Assembly: GCF_020621385.1 (NCBI RefSeq)
Contig: NZ_JAESVA010000008.1
Location: 124,001 to 188,000, forward strand
Reading direction: 5' to 3'
Length of the DNA: 64,000 nucleotides
Source: Acidisoma cellulosilyticum
GTDB lineage: Bacteria; Pseudomonadota; Alphaproteobacteria; Acetobacterales; Acetobacteraceae
The position numbers and the translations under genes are program-made. Shown here piece after piece: positions 17,637 through 27,646 of the stretch. Position 1 is the stretch's first letter. Every line of letters begins with the position of its first letter. The notes under the pieces were generated by a model that was not told where the DNA came from, did not search any database, and saw only the letters and a program-made list of their open reading frames with translations.

Positions 17637-20162
17637 CTATCCGCCATTTTCCAACCGCAGCCGCGGCGCTGCGGGTTGGCGCAAAACTCGCTCGGTCGAG
17701 ACGAAGCCAAGTGCCATCATGGCGAAGATACTCACAAGGATCGTCGCCAGCATGATGCCGGGCAGGAAATGCCATTCAGTGTGGAAAACTTGGCGAATGG
17801 TGACCGCTGCCGCGAGGTCTCCAAGGATCGCGGCGGCGATGCCGGCTATACCGCCGGCAATCGCAAATTCAGTCAGCCAAGACAGGCGGATTTGGGACCG
17901 GGTCGCACCGAGTGTTTTGAGCACGACGGCTTCAGCGATGCGCCGCTCGCGTTCCGCCGCAATGGCACTGACGAGGACAAGACCACCCGCCAGAAGCGCG
18001 ACAAGTCCGACGAGGCTGATGGCGGTTCCGATCTGGCCGAGCAATCCTTTGAGCGACTGCAGCACCTGGCCCACGTCGATACCCGTGACGCCCGGCAAAG
18101 CGTCCGTCACGGCAGCCAGGACCGTCCCTGCCTGCCCAGGGTCCGCCTTCAGAGTGGCTATAATGGTGTGGGGTGCGCCAGCAAACGGATCCGGCGTGCC
18201 GATCATCAGAAAATTCAGCCCGAGGGATTGCCAGTGGATATCGCGCAGGTTCGCAATTTTTAGATCAAATTGACGGCCCAGAACGCTCACCGTCAGTGTG
18301 TCGCCGACGCCGATCCCCCAGGCATCCGCGATCCGCGCGTCGAAGGAGACTTCTGGCGGTCCCAGATAGTCATCGGGCCACCATTGTCCGGTATGCAACT
18401 GTGTGCCGGTCGGTGGCTTGGCCGCATAGGTAAAGCCGACATCGGTGCGGAGCGGCCAGTCGTTTTGCCCCTTGGGACGGAATTGCGCCACCGGAACGCC
18501 TTTCACCGCCAGAATGCGGGCTCGAAGACTTGGCAACTCCTTGAGATCATGAACGACATGGGTGTTTCGCACGACGGCTTCGAAGGTCGGCAGCTCGGCC
18601 GGTTGGATATCGATGAAATAGAAGCTAGGGGCTTCCTGAGGCAGTTCACCCGCGAATTCGGCCATGAGGTTGGCCCGGATCTCAGCGACCGCAACGAGCA
18701 CGGTAAGACCGGCTCCCGCCGACATCAACATCAGCGGTAAGGGCGAGCCTGGTCCATGCAGGCGGCGCAAAGCCAAAGATACCGCCGCATTGCGCGACTT
18801 AGGCAGGTGCGGAAGCAACCAGCGCAGAACGGCCGCGACGCCCCGGAGTATGCCAAGCGTCGCAATGGCCCCGACACAGAACCCAAGGGCCAGAATTGGG
18901 CGTGGGACCGACAGCGCGGCGAGCGCCATTAGCAAAACAACCAGAAGCAGGTGAATAAGTGCCGATAGCGGTCGCCATGGCACCCGTGGCGGGAGCGCCG
19001 CTGCGCGGAACAAGGCCGCGCCTGGAATTGCGGCGGCTCGGCGAAGCGGCCCAAGTGCGAAAATGATTCCGACGAGCAGCCCGAAAGTCCCTGCCAGAGC
19101 CAGAGAGCCCAGATACAATCCAACATGATGCGGAATTGGAAGCGTGTCGCGCAGAGCCGGGAGAACAAGCGCCGGGAGAATTGCCCCCACCATCAGGCCA
19201 GCCAGAATTCCCGGAATGCCCAGTATAGCGAGCTGCAGCCCATGGATAAGACTGACCATGCGCGCTGAGCCGCCGAGGCAGCGCAGGGTCGCGATGCTTC
19301 GAGCCCGCGCCGCAAGCCAGGCCTCTACGCCGTTGGCGACACCGATGCCGCCGACGAGCAAGGCGGACAAGCCAAGCAGCGTCATGAAGAGGGCCGCTTG
19401 GTCGACGAAGCGGGATAGATCGGGCGCAGCGTCGCCCGTCGTACGGATCCGCCACGTATTATGCGGGAATTGCATCTTGAGGGCGGCCAGTGTCGCTTGA
19501 ACCGACGCACCCGGCGGCACTGCCGCCTGAAGATTGAAGTTGACCAATCCGCCCGGTGTTACGAGCGGCGAACCGGCCAAAGCGGGTAGCGACACGAAAG
19601 CCTTAACCCCGAAGAGGCGGCTATCGGCGATCCGGTCCGGTGAATCTGTGATCGTCCCGCGATAGGCAAGCTTTACACCGCCAAGCGTGACCTCATCTCC
19701 CGGATGAAGTTTCAACGTCTGCGCCGCGGTCGGATCCAATATCAGGCCAGGACGACCATCTGGCCCGTTTTCTAGCCTGGCGAATTGATCGGACGGCTGT
19801 GTCGTCACTTTGCCGATCAGCGGCCAGCCAGGGCTGACGACCTTGGCTGCCACCAGGAGCCGATGGCCCGATGGCGCGACCAGAATGGAACGGGTCTCGA
19901 CCGTCTCCGACACTTGCGCGCCGCGCGCATTTAGCCAGACGGACAATCCTGCCGGAAAGGGCGCGAGGCTGGTGGAAAGTGAAAAATCGCCGCCGAGAAT
20001 GGCGCGGCCGTCCTCCGCCAGCCCTTGACCAAGGGCTGCGCGGAGCGAGCCGATACCAGCGATCGAAGCGACTCCGACGCCAAGACAAAGCAGCACAATG
20101 ATAAGCCCACGGGTGCCGCCGCGCAGATCGCGCAACGCGATGCGCAAGGCCACACGGATCAC
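17637..20162 (-). CDS. ybbP: FtsX-like ABC transporter permease (YbbP type)
   Basis: 841 residues, the length of YbbP-type permeases, with two FtsX-type membrane domains. An N-terminal helix (LIIVLLCLGVGVASIAGIG) is followed by a periplasmic domain, then membrane blocks near residues 260-420 and a last three-helix FtsX block near 710-840 (LVGLVALLAGGLVLVSAIAA, LKTLGATRSQIRLSWL). It starts 4 bases inside the end of the ATPase gene (ATGA overlap). YbbAP-type exporters are mechanotransmission ABC systems linked to release of lipophilic compounds; substrate is unproven. Confidence 0.9.
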   Translation of the reverse strand: MIRVALRIALRDLRGGTRGLIIVLLCLGVGVASIAGIGSLRAALGQGLAEDGRAILGGDFSLSTSLAPFPAGLSVWLNARGAQVSETVETRSILVAPSGHRLLVAAKVVSPGWPLIGKVTTQPSDQFARLENGPDGRPGLILDPTAAQTLKLHPGDEVTLGGVKLAYRGTITDSPDRIADSRLFGVKAFVSLPALAGSPLVTPGGLVNFNLQAAVPPGASVQATLAALKMQFPHNTWRIRTTGDAAPDLSRFVDQAALFMTLLGLSALLVGGIGVANGVEAWLAARARSIATLRCLGGSARMVSLIHGLQLAILGIPGILAGLMVGAILPALVLPALRDTLPIPHHVGLYLGSLALAGTFGLLVGIIFALGPLRRAAAIPGAALFRAAALPPRVPWRPLSALIHLLLVVLLMALAALSVPRPILALGFCVGAIATLGILRGVAAVLRWLLPHLPKSRNAAVSLALRRLHGPGSPLPLMLMSAGAGLTVLVAVAEIRANLMAEFAGELPQEAPSFYFIDIQPAELPTFEAVVRNTHVVHDLKELPSLRARILAVKGVPVAQFRPKGQNDWPLRTDVGFTYAAKPPTGTQLHTGQWWPDDYLGPPEVSFDARIADAWGIGVGDTLTVSVLGRQFDLKIANLRDIHWQSLGLNFLMIGTPDPFAGAPHTIIATLKADPGQAGTVLAAVTDALPGVTGIDVGQVLQSLKGLLGQIGTAISLVGLVALLAGGLVLVSAIAAERERRIAEAVVLKTLGATRSQIRLSWLTEFAIAGGIAGIAAAILGDLAAAVTIRQVFHTEWHFLPGIMLATILVSIFAMMALGFVSTERVLRQPAAPRLRLENGG

Positions 20163-20860
20163 GCGAGGACGCCATTGGTCATCGTCACCCTACGGCTGCA
20201 GCGAGCGGCAAGCGCCGCGTCATGCGTAATTAGCAAAAGGGTCGTGCCTGTTTGGCCGCAGAGGTCAAAAAGCATATCCATGACCCGCTTGCCTGTCTCA
20301 CTGTCCAAGTTGCCGGTCGGTTCGTCTGCAAGCAGGATGCGCGGGCCGGACGCGAAGGCACGGGCAAGCGCCACCCGCTGCTGCTCCCCCCCGGACAGCT
20401 GCGCCGGCCTATGCATGAGACGGTGGCCGAGACCAACATGGCGCAGCGCCTCGGCGGCCACTACCGCTGCATCCCCCCTTCCCGCCAGCTCCAGCGGGAT
20501 GGCGACATTTTCCACGGCGGTCATGGTCGGGATAAGGTGGAAGGACTGAAAGACGATCCCCAGATTGGCAAGGCGAAACTGGGCCCTCGCATCTTCATCC
20601 AATCCACCAAGATTGGTACCGGCCACGGTGATAGCGCCGCCGGTCGCCCGCTCCAGCCCAGCCACCAGCATCAGCAGGCTGGTCTTGCCAGAACCCGAAG
20701 GACCGAGAATGCCCATCGTCTCCCCAGTCCCGACATCAAGATTGATTCCCCGCAAGATATCGACCTTGGCGGCGGCAACAGGGATGCTCAACCTTACGTC
20801 ACGCAGGCTGATGATCGGCGGAAGGAGTGCTGTGGCACCTGGGGGAATTAATTCGGTCAT
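20159..20860 (-). CDS. ybbA: ABC transporter ATP-binding protein (YbbA/LolD type)
   Basis: 233 residues. Walker A is GPSGSGKTS, the signature LSGGEQQRVALARAF, Walker B ILLADEPTGNLD and the switch His LLITHD, all intact. The LolD/MacB-type pattern NLGIVFQSFHLIPTMTAVEN is present. ATG 20860 overlaps the divergent tesA-like start at 20859, so both genes begin at the same point. This tesA / ybbA-ybbP arrangement is the one known from E. coli. Confidence 0.93.
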   Translation of the reverse strand: MTELIPPGATALLPPIISLRDVRLSIPVAAAKVDILRGINLDVGTGETMGILGPSGSGKTSLLMLVAGLERATGGAITVAGTNLGGLDEDARAQFRLANLGIVFQSFHLIPTMTAVENVAIPLELAGRGDAAVVAAEALRHVGLGHRLMHRPAQLSGGEQQRVALARAFASGPRILLADEPTGNLDSETGKRVMDMLFDLCGQTGTTLLLITHDAALAARCSRRVTMTNGVLA

Positions 20861-21554
20861 GCGACACTCATATAGGCCTCGCTTAAGTATTAGACAGCGC
20901 TTGACGCTCGGGCTTGCCGCATTTGCCGTTGCTGCTTTGATGACCACAGGCCGGGCCGACGCGGCACCCGTGCATCTGATGATCTTGGGTGATTCCCTCA
21001 CCGCTGGCTATGGCCTTCCCACCCAGGACGGATTCCAGGCGAAGCTGGCGGAAGCGCTGAAGGCAAAGAATGTCGATGTTACGCTGGTTGATGCTGCGGT
21101 ATCCGGAGACACAACAACTGATGCAGCCGCACGGCTAGACTGGGCCCTTGGCGGCGGTCCCATCGACGCCGCAATCGTGGTGCTCGGTGGAAATGACGCC
21201 CTGCGGGCACTCGATCCGTCACTGATGAAGCACAACCTGAGCTATATTCTCGACAAGCTCCAGTCGCGACATATTCCCGTGCTGTTGAGCGGCATGATCG
21301 CGCCATCCAATCTCGGTGTAGACTACGATGACCGCTACACGGCTGTGTTCACCGACCTAGGCAAGCGGCCGGGTCTGATCTACGATCCGTTCTTCCTGGC
21401 GGGTCTGCCCGGCCACCCCGAATACGCGCAGGCGGATGGGCTCCATCCCAACGCGGCCGGCGTCGCTATCGAAGTCAATCGGCTGCTGCCCATCGTGTTG
21501 CGGCTGGTCGCCCAAGCAGAGAAGGCTCAGCCGAAACAGACCAAGCCTGATTAG
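20859..21554 (+). CDS. tesA: SGNH-family arylesterase / acyl-CoA thioesterase I-like
   Basis: 231 residues with an N-terminal signal peptide (hydrophobic LTLGLAAFAVAALMTTG, cleavage after ADA likely). SGNH blocks: ILGDSLTAGYG (Ser nucleophile), the Gly in SGDTT, Asn in VVLGGNDALR and the closing DGLHPNAAG (Asp/His). TesA-type enzymes hydrolyse acyl thioesters and aryl esters in the periplasm. The start codon overlaps that of the divergent ybbA. Confidence 0.92.
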   Translation: MRHSYRPRLSIRQRLTLGLAAFAVAALMTTGRADAAPVHLMILGDSLTAGYGLPTQDGFQAKLAEALKAKNVDVTLVDAAVSGDTTTDAAARLDWALGGGPIDAAIVVLGGNDALRALDPSLMKHNLSYILDKLQSRHIPVLLSGMIAPSNLGVDYDDRYTAVFTDLGKRPGLIYDPFFLAGLPGHPEYAQADGLHPNAAGVAIEVNRLLPIVLRLVAQAEKAQPKQTKPD

Positions 21555-21560
21555 CCTCGC

Positions 21561-23327
21561 CTAAACTTCGGCCGTGAACTGAAGCCGGGCGAGACGCGCG
21601 TAAAGTGCGCCTTGTTCCATCAATTCCTCATGCGTGCCGGTCGCGACGATGCGACCAGCCTCAACCACGACAATGCGGTCGGCGCGCCGCACGGTCGCCA
21701 GGCGATGCGCAATGACGAGAGTGGTACGGCCTCGAGACAGGGCCATAAGGGCTGTCTGCACAGCCAGTTCCGACTCTGCGTCCAAAGCACTGGTTGCCTC
21801 GTCGAGAAGCAGCACGGCCGGATCCCGCAGAATGGCGCGTGCAATGGCGATACGCTGCCGCTGCCCACCGGATAGACGCACCCCCTTCTCGCCAAGATAG
21901 GTGTCATAGCCTTGGGGCAGATCGTGAAGGAAGTCGGCATGCGCGGCGTGGCCCGCGGCGCGGACCTCGTCCTCCGTCGCGTCCGGACGCCCGTAGCGGA
22001 TATTTTCCCAGGCAGTGGTGCTAAAAATCACGGGATCCTGCGGCACGATGCCAATGCGGCTACGCAGGTTGGATGGCTCGACCTGGGCGATGTCCACACC
22101 ATCCAGACGCACAACTCCACTCTCGGGGTCATAAAAGCGCAGCAGCAGCTGGAACACTGTGGTTTTTCCCGCACCTGAGGGACCGACCAGCGCCACTGTT
22201 TCGCCCGGCTCCACGATGAGAGAAAATCCTGAAAGGGCCGGTTGTTCCGGTCGCGCCGGATAGGTGAAGCCGACGTTTTCAAATGCTACCCGCCCCTCAG
22301 GCCGGAGCGGCAGTAAAGCCGGCTTAGCCGGCGCTGTGATGGATGGCTGTTCATCCAGCAACTCGCTCAGCCGCTCGGCAGCCCCTCCAGCGCGCTGCAA
22401 CTCCCCCCACAACTCACTCATCTGCATGCCGGAACTTGCGACCAGAACAGCGTAGAAAACGAAGGCTGAAAGGTCGCCACCACTCATCCGACCGGCGATC
22501 ACATCGCGTCCGCCGACCCAGAGGCTGAAGACGATCGCACCAAAGCCAAGCAGAATCACGACCAGCAGGAGCGTCGCGCGCGTGCGTATCCGGAGCAACG
22601 CCGCATTCACCGAATGCTCGACATCCGTCGAGAATCGGGCAAGGTCGGCCGCTTCATGTGTAAAAGCCTGAACGGTGCGAAGAGCGTTGATGGTTTCCTC
22701 CGCATAGGCGCCGAGATCGGCGATACGGTCCTGCGCTGCACGCGAAAGCCGTTTTTCCCGGCGACCGAACAAGACGAGCGGCGCCACAACAAAGGGGACA
22801 ACAAGCACCACGAGGCCGGCCAGCTTGGGGCTCGTCACCAGCAGCATGGTAAAGGCACCGACTAGCAGAAGGCCGTTTCGAATCCATTGCGAGATCGCCG
22901 AGCCGATCAGCGCCTGCAGCACCGAAATATCCGCCGTCAGGCGGGTTAAAATATCGCCCGTGCGCGCCGTTTCGAAGAAGGCTGGCGACAGTGTGAGCAC
23001 GCGCTGGAACATGTCCCGCCGAAGGTCGGCCGCCACGCGTTCCCCAAGCCAGGAGACAAGGGAGAAGCGGATAAAGGTGGCGCAGGCAAGTGCCGCGACG
23101 ACCAGGAACATCGCGAGAGCCGCGCCGTTCAGATGGGCCATGCTGCCATTAGCGAAGCCTTTGTCGATCAGCCGGCGCAGACCCTGCCCGAGAGCCAGAA
23201 CCAATCCAGCGGCGATCAGCAGTGAAGCAGAAGCGCCAACGACTCTGCCCAGGTATGGCCGCAGGTACGGCAGCAAGAGCGCCAGTGAGGTTATCCGTGT
23301 GGCCTTTAGCCTCGGCTTAGGGGGCAA
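21561..23327 (-). CDS. MsbA-like ABC exporter (fused membrane and ATPase domains)
   Basis: 588 residues of the half-transporter type. Six hydrophobic segments lie in residues 15-310. The ATPase has Walker A GPSGAGKTT, signature [17 protein letters not shown], Walker B VLLLDEATSALD and switch His in IAHRLAT. It is of the lipid/multidrug exporter class (ABCB type) that works as a dimer in the inner membrane; MsbA-like lipid flipping is one option. The start is a TTG at 23327 with AGGA ahead. It converges on the tesA-like gene, 6 bases apart. Confidence 0.9.
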   Translation of the reverse strand: MPPKPRLKATRITSLALLLPYLRPYLGRVVGASASLLIAAGLVLALGQGLRRLIDKGFANGSMAHLNGAALAMFLVVAALACATFIRFSLVSWLGERVAADLRRDMFQRVLTLSPAFFETARTGDILTRLTADISVLQALIGSAISQWIRNGLLLVGAFTMLLVTSPKLAGLVVLVVPFVVAPLVLFGRREKRLSRAAQDRIADLGAYAEETINALRTVQAFTHEAADLARFSTDVEHSVNAALLRIRTRATLLLVVILLGFGAIVFSLWVGGRDVIAGRMSGGDLSAFVFYAVLVASSGMQMSELWGELQRAGGAAERLSELLDEQPSITAPAKPALLPLRPEGRVAFENVGFTYPARPEQPALSGFSLIVEPGETVALVGPSGAGKTTVFQLLLRFYDPESGVVRLDGVDIAQVEPSNLRSRIGIVPQDPVIFSTTAWENIRYGRPDATEDEVRAAGHAAHADFLHDLPQGYDTYLGEKGVRLSGGQRQRIAIARAILRDPAVLLLDEATSALDAESELAVQTALMALSRGRTTLVIAHRLATVRRADRIVVVEAGRIVATGTHEELMEQGALYARLARLQFTAEV

Positions 23328-23775
23328 GCGGCTTGTCCTAGTTGTGTGGCAGCTGAGATTAGGCCCTCGGTTCTACCACACATCCAATAAAACGCTCCTA
23401 GCGGCACGTTTCTGAGCCTCATGCGGCGGAAACGCCCCGCATCGACACGGCCGGCACACATTGCATCAGGGTTCGCCACACTGACTATTGTCAGCGCAAA
23501 ACTATTTTTCTGATAATCAAATAAAGCAAACAATCTATCTTTGACGCCGGGGTAGTTATTCGACAGATTTCTTTTCAAGTGAAGGGGTGAGTAGGCCCTG
23601 AGGTCGGGCTAAGGCAACATCCCGAGGTGACGCAATACCGCTTCAATCGCCACGCGTCGGTTACCTGGACATGGGCTGCACCGTCTTTGACGGCTTTGGG
23701 GGCTGAGCTTAAGGCTCATGAGGACGCTATTGACGCCATCGTATACAACGGTTTTGAACGGCACTCTTAGGGCAA
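23328..23775. other. Intergenic stretch of about 450 bases, probably relic sequence
   Basis: No intact gene is visible. A plus-strand open piece of about 20 codons (AELKAHEDAIDAIVYNGFER, ending near 23770) precedes the FCD remnant but is in another frame and is not recognised. The left part holds the probable promoter of the MsbA-like gene. Confidence 0.35.
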
Positions 23776-23955
23776 ATGGACCGCGGGCGCTATCTGTCTA
23801 TCCCGCATCCTGGCTGGGGTGAGGTCACGATAACGCAGCATCGCGCGATTGCGCGTGCACTCAGCGAACACGATGCCAAGGCTGCGGTCGCGGCCATGCG
23901 CGACCATCTCGATACGTCACTGCAAAACACGCTGAGCATTGTCGAAGCGTGCTGA
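23776..23955 (+). pseudogene. Tail of a GntR/FadR-type regulator (FCD domain)
   Basis: 59 codons reading GWGEVTITQHRAIARALSEH, then DAKAAVAAMRDHLDTS. This is the last helix pair of the FCD ligand domain in GntR-family regulators (normally 'eH.aIl.AleagDa.aA..amr.Hl'). No DNA-binding domain is in frame; three stops lie just upstream. Relic of a regulator gene. Confidence 0.5.
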
Positions 23956-23965
23956 TCGCTGCCCC

Positions 23966-24691
23966 TCAGGAAAAGACGATTTCGCCTTCCATCTGAATGA
24001 CACGCGCCACCAGTGACGCACGATTCTCGACGCCGAGCTTATCGAAAATCCGCATGACATGGGTTTTGACCGTGCCGAGCGAAATACCGAGTTCGTCGGA
24101 GACATCGTGATTGGTGCAGCCTGCGCGCAGAAGACCGGTCACTTCAATTTCACGCCGCGTGAATTTGAAGGATCCGCTGAGATGCGCCGTCAACCTCTGG
24201 CTGCGCAGCCGGGGGTGGGCGGCGAGATTGAATTCGATGTAGGGCTGCATCGCTTCCGCGAAACCGAGCGAATCGGCACAGAAGGGCGGGTCTTCCGGAG
24301 ACTTGAGAACACCGAGACCCGCGAAGGGGCGATCCCCGTTCCAGAACATGAAGTCCAATACGTCGGAAATGCGGCTTGCCTCAAGATAGGTTCTGTAATG
24401 GGCGAATTCGGCGGGTGACGCCAGAACGTGATCCTGCCTCAGCGTCGCGACGCGTTTGCCGGAATTGACCAGCCGGGCAATGTTGAGCGGGTCAAACGCC
24501 TTCATGCCGCCCTGGTATTGGGGGAAATTCGCGCCTGTATATCCGTAGTGTTCGACGTCCTGCATCTCCTGCCGATTGTCGATCCAATAGAAGATCGAGC
24601 ATGATGCGCGCAGCGCTTCATGCGCGAAACGGCGAACTTCGTCGATCCGCGCATCGGGAGGCTTGGGATTCAGACGCTGATCCTGCGGCAT
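23966..24691 (-). CDS. LuxR-family transcriptional regulator
   Basis: 241 residues. The last 65 carry the LuxR-type HTH: FTRREIEVTGLLRAGCTNHD, VSDELGISLGTVKTHVMRIF and KLGVENRASLVARV. The N-terminal 170 residues show no receiver Asp pocket and no clear acyl-homoserine-lactone pattern, so the signal is unknown. It lies 64 bases after the ABC transporter operon on the same strand and may report its state or sense its substrate (inference). An 11-bp palindrome lies 34 bases before its start. Confidence 0.88.
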   Translation of the reverse strand: MPQDQRLNPKPPDARIDEVRRFAHEALRASCSIFYWIDNRQEMQDVEHYGYTGANFPQYQGGMKAFDPLNIARLVNSGKRVATLRQDHVLASPAEFAHYRTYLEASRISDVLDFMFWNGDRPFAGLGVLKSPEDPPFCADSLGFAEAMQPYIEFNLAAHPRLRSQRLTAHLSGSFKFTRREIEVTGLLRAGCTNHDVSDELGISLGTVKTHVMRIFDKLGVENRASLVARVIQMEGEIVFS

Positions 24692-24724
24692 GGATGACCT
24701 TCCAGGTGGTCATTCCGCTATGCA

Positions 24725-24735
24725 GGTATCATACC
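24725..24735. promoter_or_regulatory. Palindrome upstream of the LuxR-type gene
   Basis: GGTATCATACC is a perfect palindrome around a central C and sits 34 bases before the regulator's ATG, in an AT-rich stretch. It may be an operator for autoregulation. Only one copy was seen. Confidence 0.3.
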
Positions 24736-24755
24736 AAATTTACTGAATTACGCTT

Positions 24756-25772
24756 TTACCGCGTCGGGTAATGGCAAGCCGCCAAATGACCCTCGGCCAT
24801 GGGCAGCAAGGGCGGCTCCATATCCGCGCAGGTCTGCGTCGCCTTCGGGCAGCGTGTGCGGAAACCGCAGCCACTCGGCCGGTTCGACGGGCTGGGGATT
24901 TCCCCGCGCAGCACGATGCGCTGCCGCTGCTTCTCCCGCACCGGGTCGGGCACCGGAGCGGCGGAGAGCAGCGCCTCGGTATAGGGATGCGCCGGCTTGC
25001 GATACAGCCTGTCCCGCGGCGCGGTCTCGACGATCTTGCCGAGATACATGACGGCGACACGGTCCGAGATATGCCGCACGACGGAGAGGTTATGCGCGAT
25101 GAAAAGATAGGCCAGGCCGTGCCGGCTCTGCAGATCCTTGAGCAGATTGAGCACGCCAGCCTGCACCGAGACGTCCAGCGCCGAAACAGGCTCGTCCAGC
25201 ACCACGACATCGGGGTTGACCGCAAGCGCCCGCGCAATGCCGATACGCTGGCGCTGCCCGCCCGAAAAGGCGAAAGGATAGCGCCCGGCCTGTTCCGGCA
25301 GAAGCTGCACGCTCGCCATCGCCTCCGCGACCCGCGCCTCCTGCGCCTGCCGATCCAGCCCCAGCATCCGCAAAGGCTCGGCGATGATGTCGCGCACGGT
25401 CATGCGCGGATGCAGACAGGCATAGGGGTTCTGGAAGACGAGCTGCAGATGCTGGCGATAGGGCCGCATCTCCGCTGGTGAGAGCTTCGAGAGATCCTGG
25501 CCCTTGAACAGAATACGCCCGCTGCTGGGCTTGCCCAAACGCAGCACCGCGCGCGCCAAAGTCGATTTGCCGCAACCGGATTCGCCGACGAGGCTCAGCG
25601 TTTCGCCGGCCGCGAGTTCGAAGGACACATCGGCGACCGCGCTGATACTACCGACCTTGCGCTGAAACAGCAGGCCTTTCGTCACCGGAAAGTCGACCCG
25701 CACACCCTCGACTTTGAGCAGCGGTGCGCCCGCTTTCACGATGCCCGTTTGCATGAGATCAGCGTCCATCAT
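24756..25772 (-). CDS. Peptide-type ABC transporter ATP-binding protein (DppF/OppF-like)
   Basis: 338 residues. Walker [12 protein letters not shown], signature [15 protein letters not shown], Walker [15 protein letters not shown] and switch His in [11 protein letters not shown] are intact. The C-terminal oligopeptide-type tail is present: [16 protein letters not shown] and [11 protein letters not shown], whose Cys residues fit the Fe-S motif of some DppD/DppF proteins. It overlaps the preceding ATPase gene by 14 bases and ends the transporter operon. Confidence 0.93.
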   Translation of the reverse strand: MMDADLMQTGIVKAGAPLLKVEGVRVDFPVTKGLLFQRKVGSISAVADVSFELAAGETLSLVGESGCGKSTLARAVLRLGKPSSGRILFKGQDLSKLSPAEMRPYRQHLQLVFQNPYACLHPRMTVRDIIAEPLRMLGLDRQAQEARVAEAMASVQLLPEQAGRYPFAFSGGQRQRIGIARALAVNPDVVVLDEPVSALDVSVQAGVLNLLKDLQSRHGLAYLFIAHNLSVVRHISDRVAVMYLGKIVETAPRDRLYRKPAHPYTEALLSAAPVPDPVREKQRQRIVLRGEIPSPSNRPSGCGFRTRCPKATQTCADMEPPLLPMAEGHLAACHYPTR

Positions 25773-26766
25773 CGCCCCCGATCATGGGCAGATCCTCCCC
25801 CGCCCGATGGCAAGCGGCCATGGATTGGCCGAACCATTGGAAATCCGGGTCACGCTCCGCACAGAGAGGCAAGGCGAAGGCGCAGCGGGGATGGAACTGG
25901 CAACCGGGGGGGCGGGCCGCGAGCGACGGCGGCGTGCCCTCGATCGCATGCAGCCGCGCGATCGTGCTGTCGATGGACGGCACCGCCGCCAGAAGCCCTG
26001 CGGTATAAGGGTGGCGCGGCCGGCGAAATACCGCCTCGATCTCGCCCCGTTCCGCGATCCGGCCAGAATAAAGGATCGTGATCCGGTCAGCGAGACCGGC
26101 GACTAGGCCCAGATCATGGGTAATCAGCACGATCGCCAGCCCCTTCTCGCGGCGCAGGCGGTCGAAAATCTCGACGATCTGCGCCTGGATGGTGACGTCC
26201 AGCGCGGTTGTCGGCTCATCGGCAATCAGCAATTCGGGGTCATTGGCAACGGCGATCGCTATCACCACGCGCTGGCGCATGCCTCCTGAGAATTCATGCG
26301 GATACTGGTCGAAGCGACGCTCGGGCATCGGGATCGAGACCAGGTCCAGCAATTCCAGCGCGCGGGTGCGAAGCGCGCGGCGGGACAGAGACGGATTGTG
26401 CAGCCGCAGCGCCTCGGTAATTTGCGCGCCCACCGTCAGAACAGGGTTGAGCGCCGTCATCGGATCCTGAAAGACCATGGCGATACGCCCGCCGCGGATC
26501 TTGCGCATCTGCCGCGCCGGCAGGTCGAGCAATTCCTGTCCGTCAAAGCGGATCGAGCCCGTGACCTGCATATTGTGCGGCAGCAATCCCATGACGGCCA
26601 GCATGGACAGGCTTTTGCCTGAGCCTGATTCGCCAACCAGGCCCAGCACTTCACCGCGCGCGACTTCGAAATCGACATTCGACACCGCGACTCGCTCGCC
26701 GTCCTGGCCGGGGATCGCGATGCGCAATCCACGCACGTCCAGGATATTGTCGCGCTTCTCGCTCAT
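25759..26766 (-). CDS. Peptide-type ABC transporter ATP-binding protein (DppD/OppD-like)
   Basis: 335 residues with Walker [11 protein letters not shown], signature [14 protein letters not shown], Walker [15 protein letters not shown] and switch His ITHDLGLV. The tail [15 protein letters not shown] and the [14 protein letters not shown] cluster are typical for OppD/DppD. ATGA overlap with the end of the upstream permease gene. It pairs with the DppF-like protein as a heterodimer on the cytoplasmic face. Confidence 0.94.
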   Translation of the reverse strand: MSEKRDNILDVRGLRIAIPGQDGERVAVSNVDFEVARGEVLGLVGESGSGKSLSMLAVMGLLPHNMQVTGSIRFDGQELLDLPARQMRKIRGGRIAMVFQDPMTALNPVLTVGAQITEALRLHNPSLSRRALRTRALELLDLVSIPMPERRFDQYPHEFSGGMRQRVVIAIAVANDPELLIADEPTTALDVTIQAQIVEIFDRLRREKGLAIVLITHDLGLVAGLADRITILYSGRIAERGEIEAVFRRPRHPYTAGLLAAVPSIDSTIARLHAIEGTPPSLAARPPGCQFHPRCAFALPLCAERDPDFQWFGQSMAACHRAGEDLPMIGGDDGR

Positions 26767-27641
26767 GTGGAAACCCGCGAGCGGGGGTCTACGAAGTCAC
26801 GCACGCCGTCACCCAGAAAGTTGAAGGAGAGGGAGACCAGGAAAATAGCGAGGCCCGGCCCCATGGCGATCCACCAGGAATAGAAGCTGCCGGCGCCTTC
26901 AGCGATCATCTGCCCCCATTCCGGGGTCGGCGGCTGCGCGCCCAGGCCGATGAAGCTCAAACCGCTGGCGAGCAGAATGACCTGGCCGACATCCATTGTC
27001 ATATTCACCAGGATCGGGCTCCAGCACAGCGGCACGATATGCTTGAACAGGATGCGGCCGGGCATGGCACCGGACACGACGGCGGCATCGACATGATCCA
27101 GGCCTTTGACGTTCAGCACCTGCGCCCGCATCAGCCGCGCATAGATCGGCCACCAGACGATGATCAGCGCAACCGCCGTATGGACCAGGCCCGGCCCGAG
27201 CGAGGCGGCAATCGCCATCGCCAGCAGGATCGGCGGGAAGGAGAGGGTGATATCGGCGAGGCGCATGATGGCGCTGTCCAGCAGACCGCCGACGAAACCG
27301 GCGACCGCGCCCAGCAGCGTGCCGATACTGACGCCGACCGCCAGAACCAGCGCCGCGATCGTCAGCGAATAGCGTGTCCCATACAGCGTGCGAACCAGCA
27401 CATCGCGCCCCAGCGCATCGGTGCCACACCAATGCTCCAGGCTCGGCGGCTGCAGGCGGCGGCCGGCCAAAGCGATCGGGTCATAGGGCGACCACCAGGG
27501 GATGGTGATGGCGATGACAATGGCGGCCAGAATGATGACGGCGCCGAGGATGACGGGGGCTGAGCGCCAGCTCACGCGCCCGGCGAAACGGCTAAACAGC
27601 CCGCGTCGCAGCCCGACAGCGACGATGGTATGGACGGACAT
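26763..27641 (-). CDS. Peptide-type ABC transporter permease (DppC-like)
   Basis: 292 residues, about six membrane helices. It begins with a long cytoplasmic-to-membrane part and has the DppC signature GTDALGRDVLVRTLYGTRYS, and the EAA-like loop AAVVSGAMPGRILFKHIVP that contacts the ATPases. It starts 5 bases after the partner permease. Inner membrane. Confidence 0.94.
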   Translation of the reverse strand: MSVHTIVAVGLRRGLFSRFAGRVSWRSAPVILGAVIILAAIVIAITIPWWSPYDPIALAGRRLQPPSLEHWCGTDALGRDVLVRTLYGTRYSLTIAALVLAVGVSIGTLLGAVAGFVGGLLDSAIMRLADITLSFPPILLAMAIAASLGPGLVHTAVALIIVWWPIYARLMRAQVLNVKGLDHVDAAVVSGAMPGRILFKHIVPLCWSPILVNMTMDVGQVILLASGLSFIGLGAQPPTPEWGQMIAEGAGSFYSWWIAMGPGLAIFLVSLSFNFLGDGVRDFVDPRSRVST

Positions 27642-27646
27642 CGCGG

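Noticed and set aside
23306-23578. Small minus-strand gene of 90 codons upstream of the MsbA-like gene
   Set aside because: It overlaps the exporter start, has no motif and no ribosome site.
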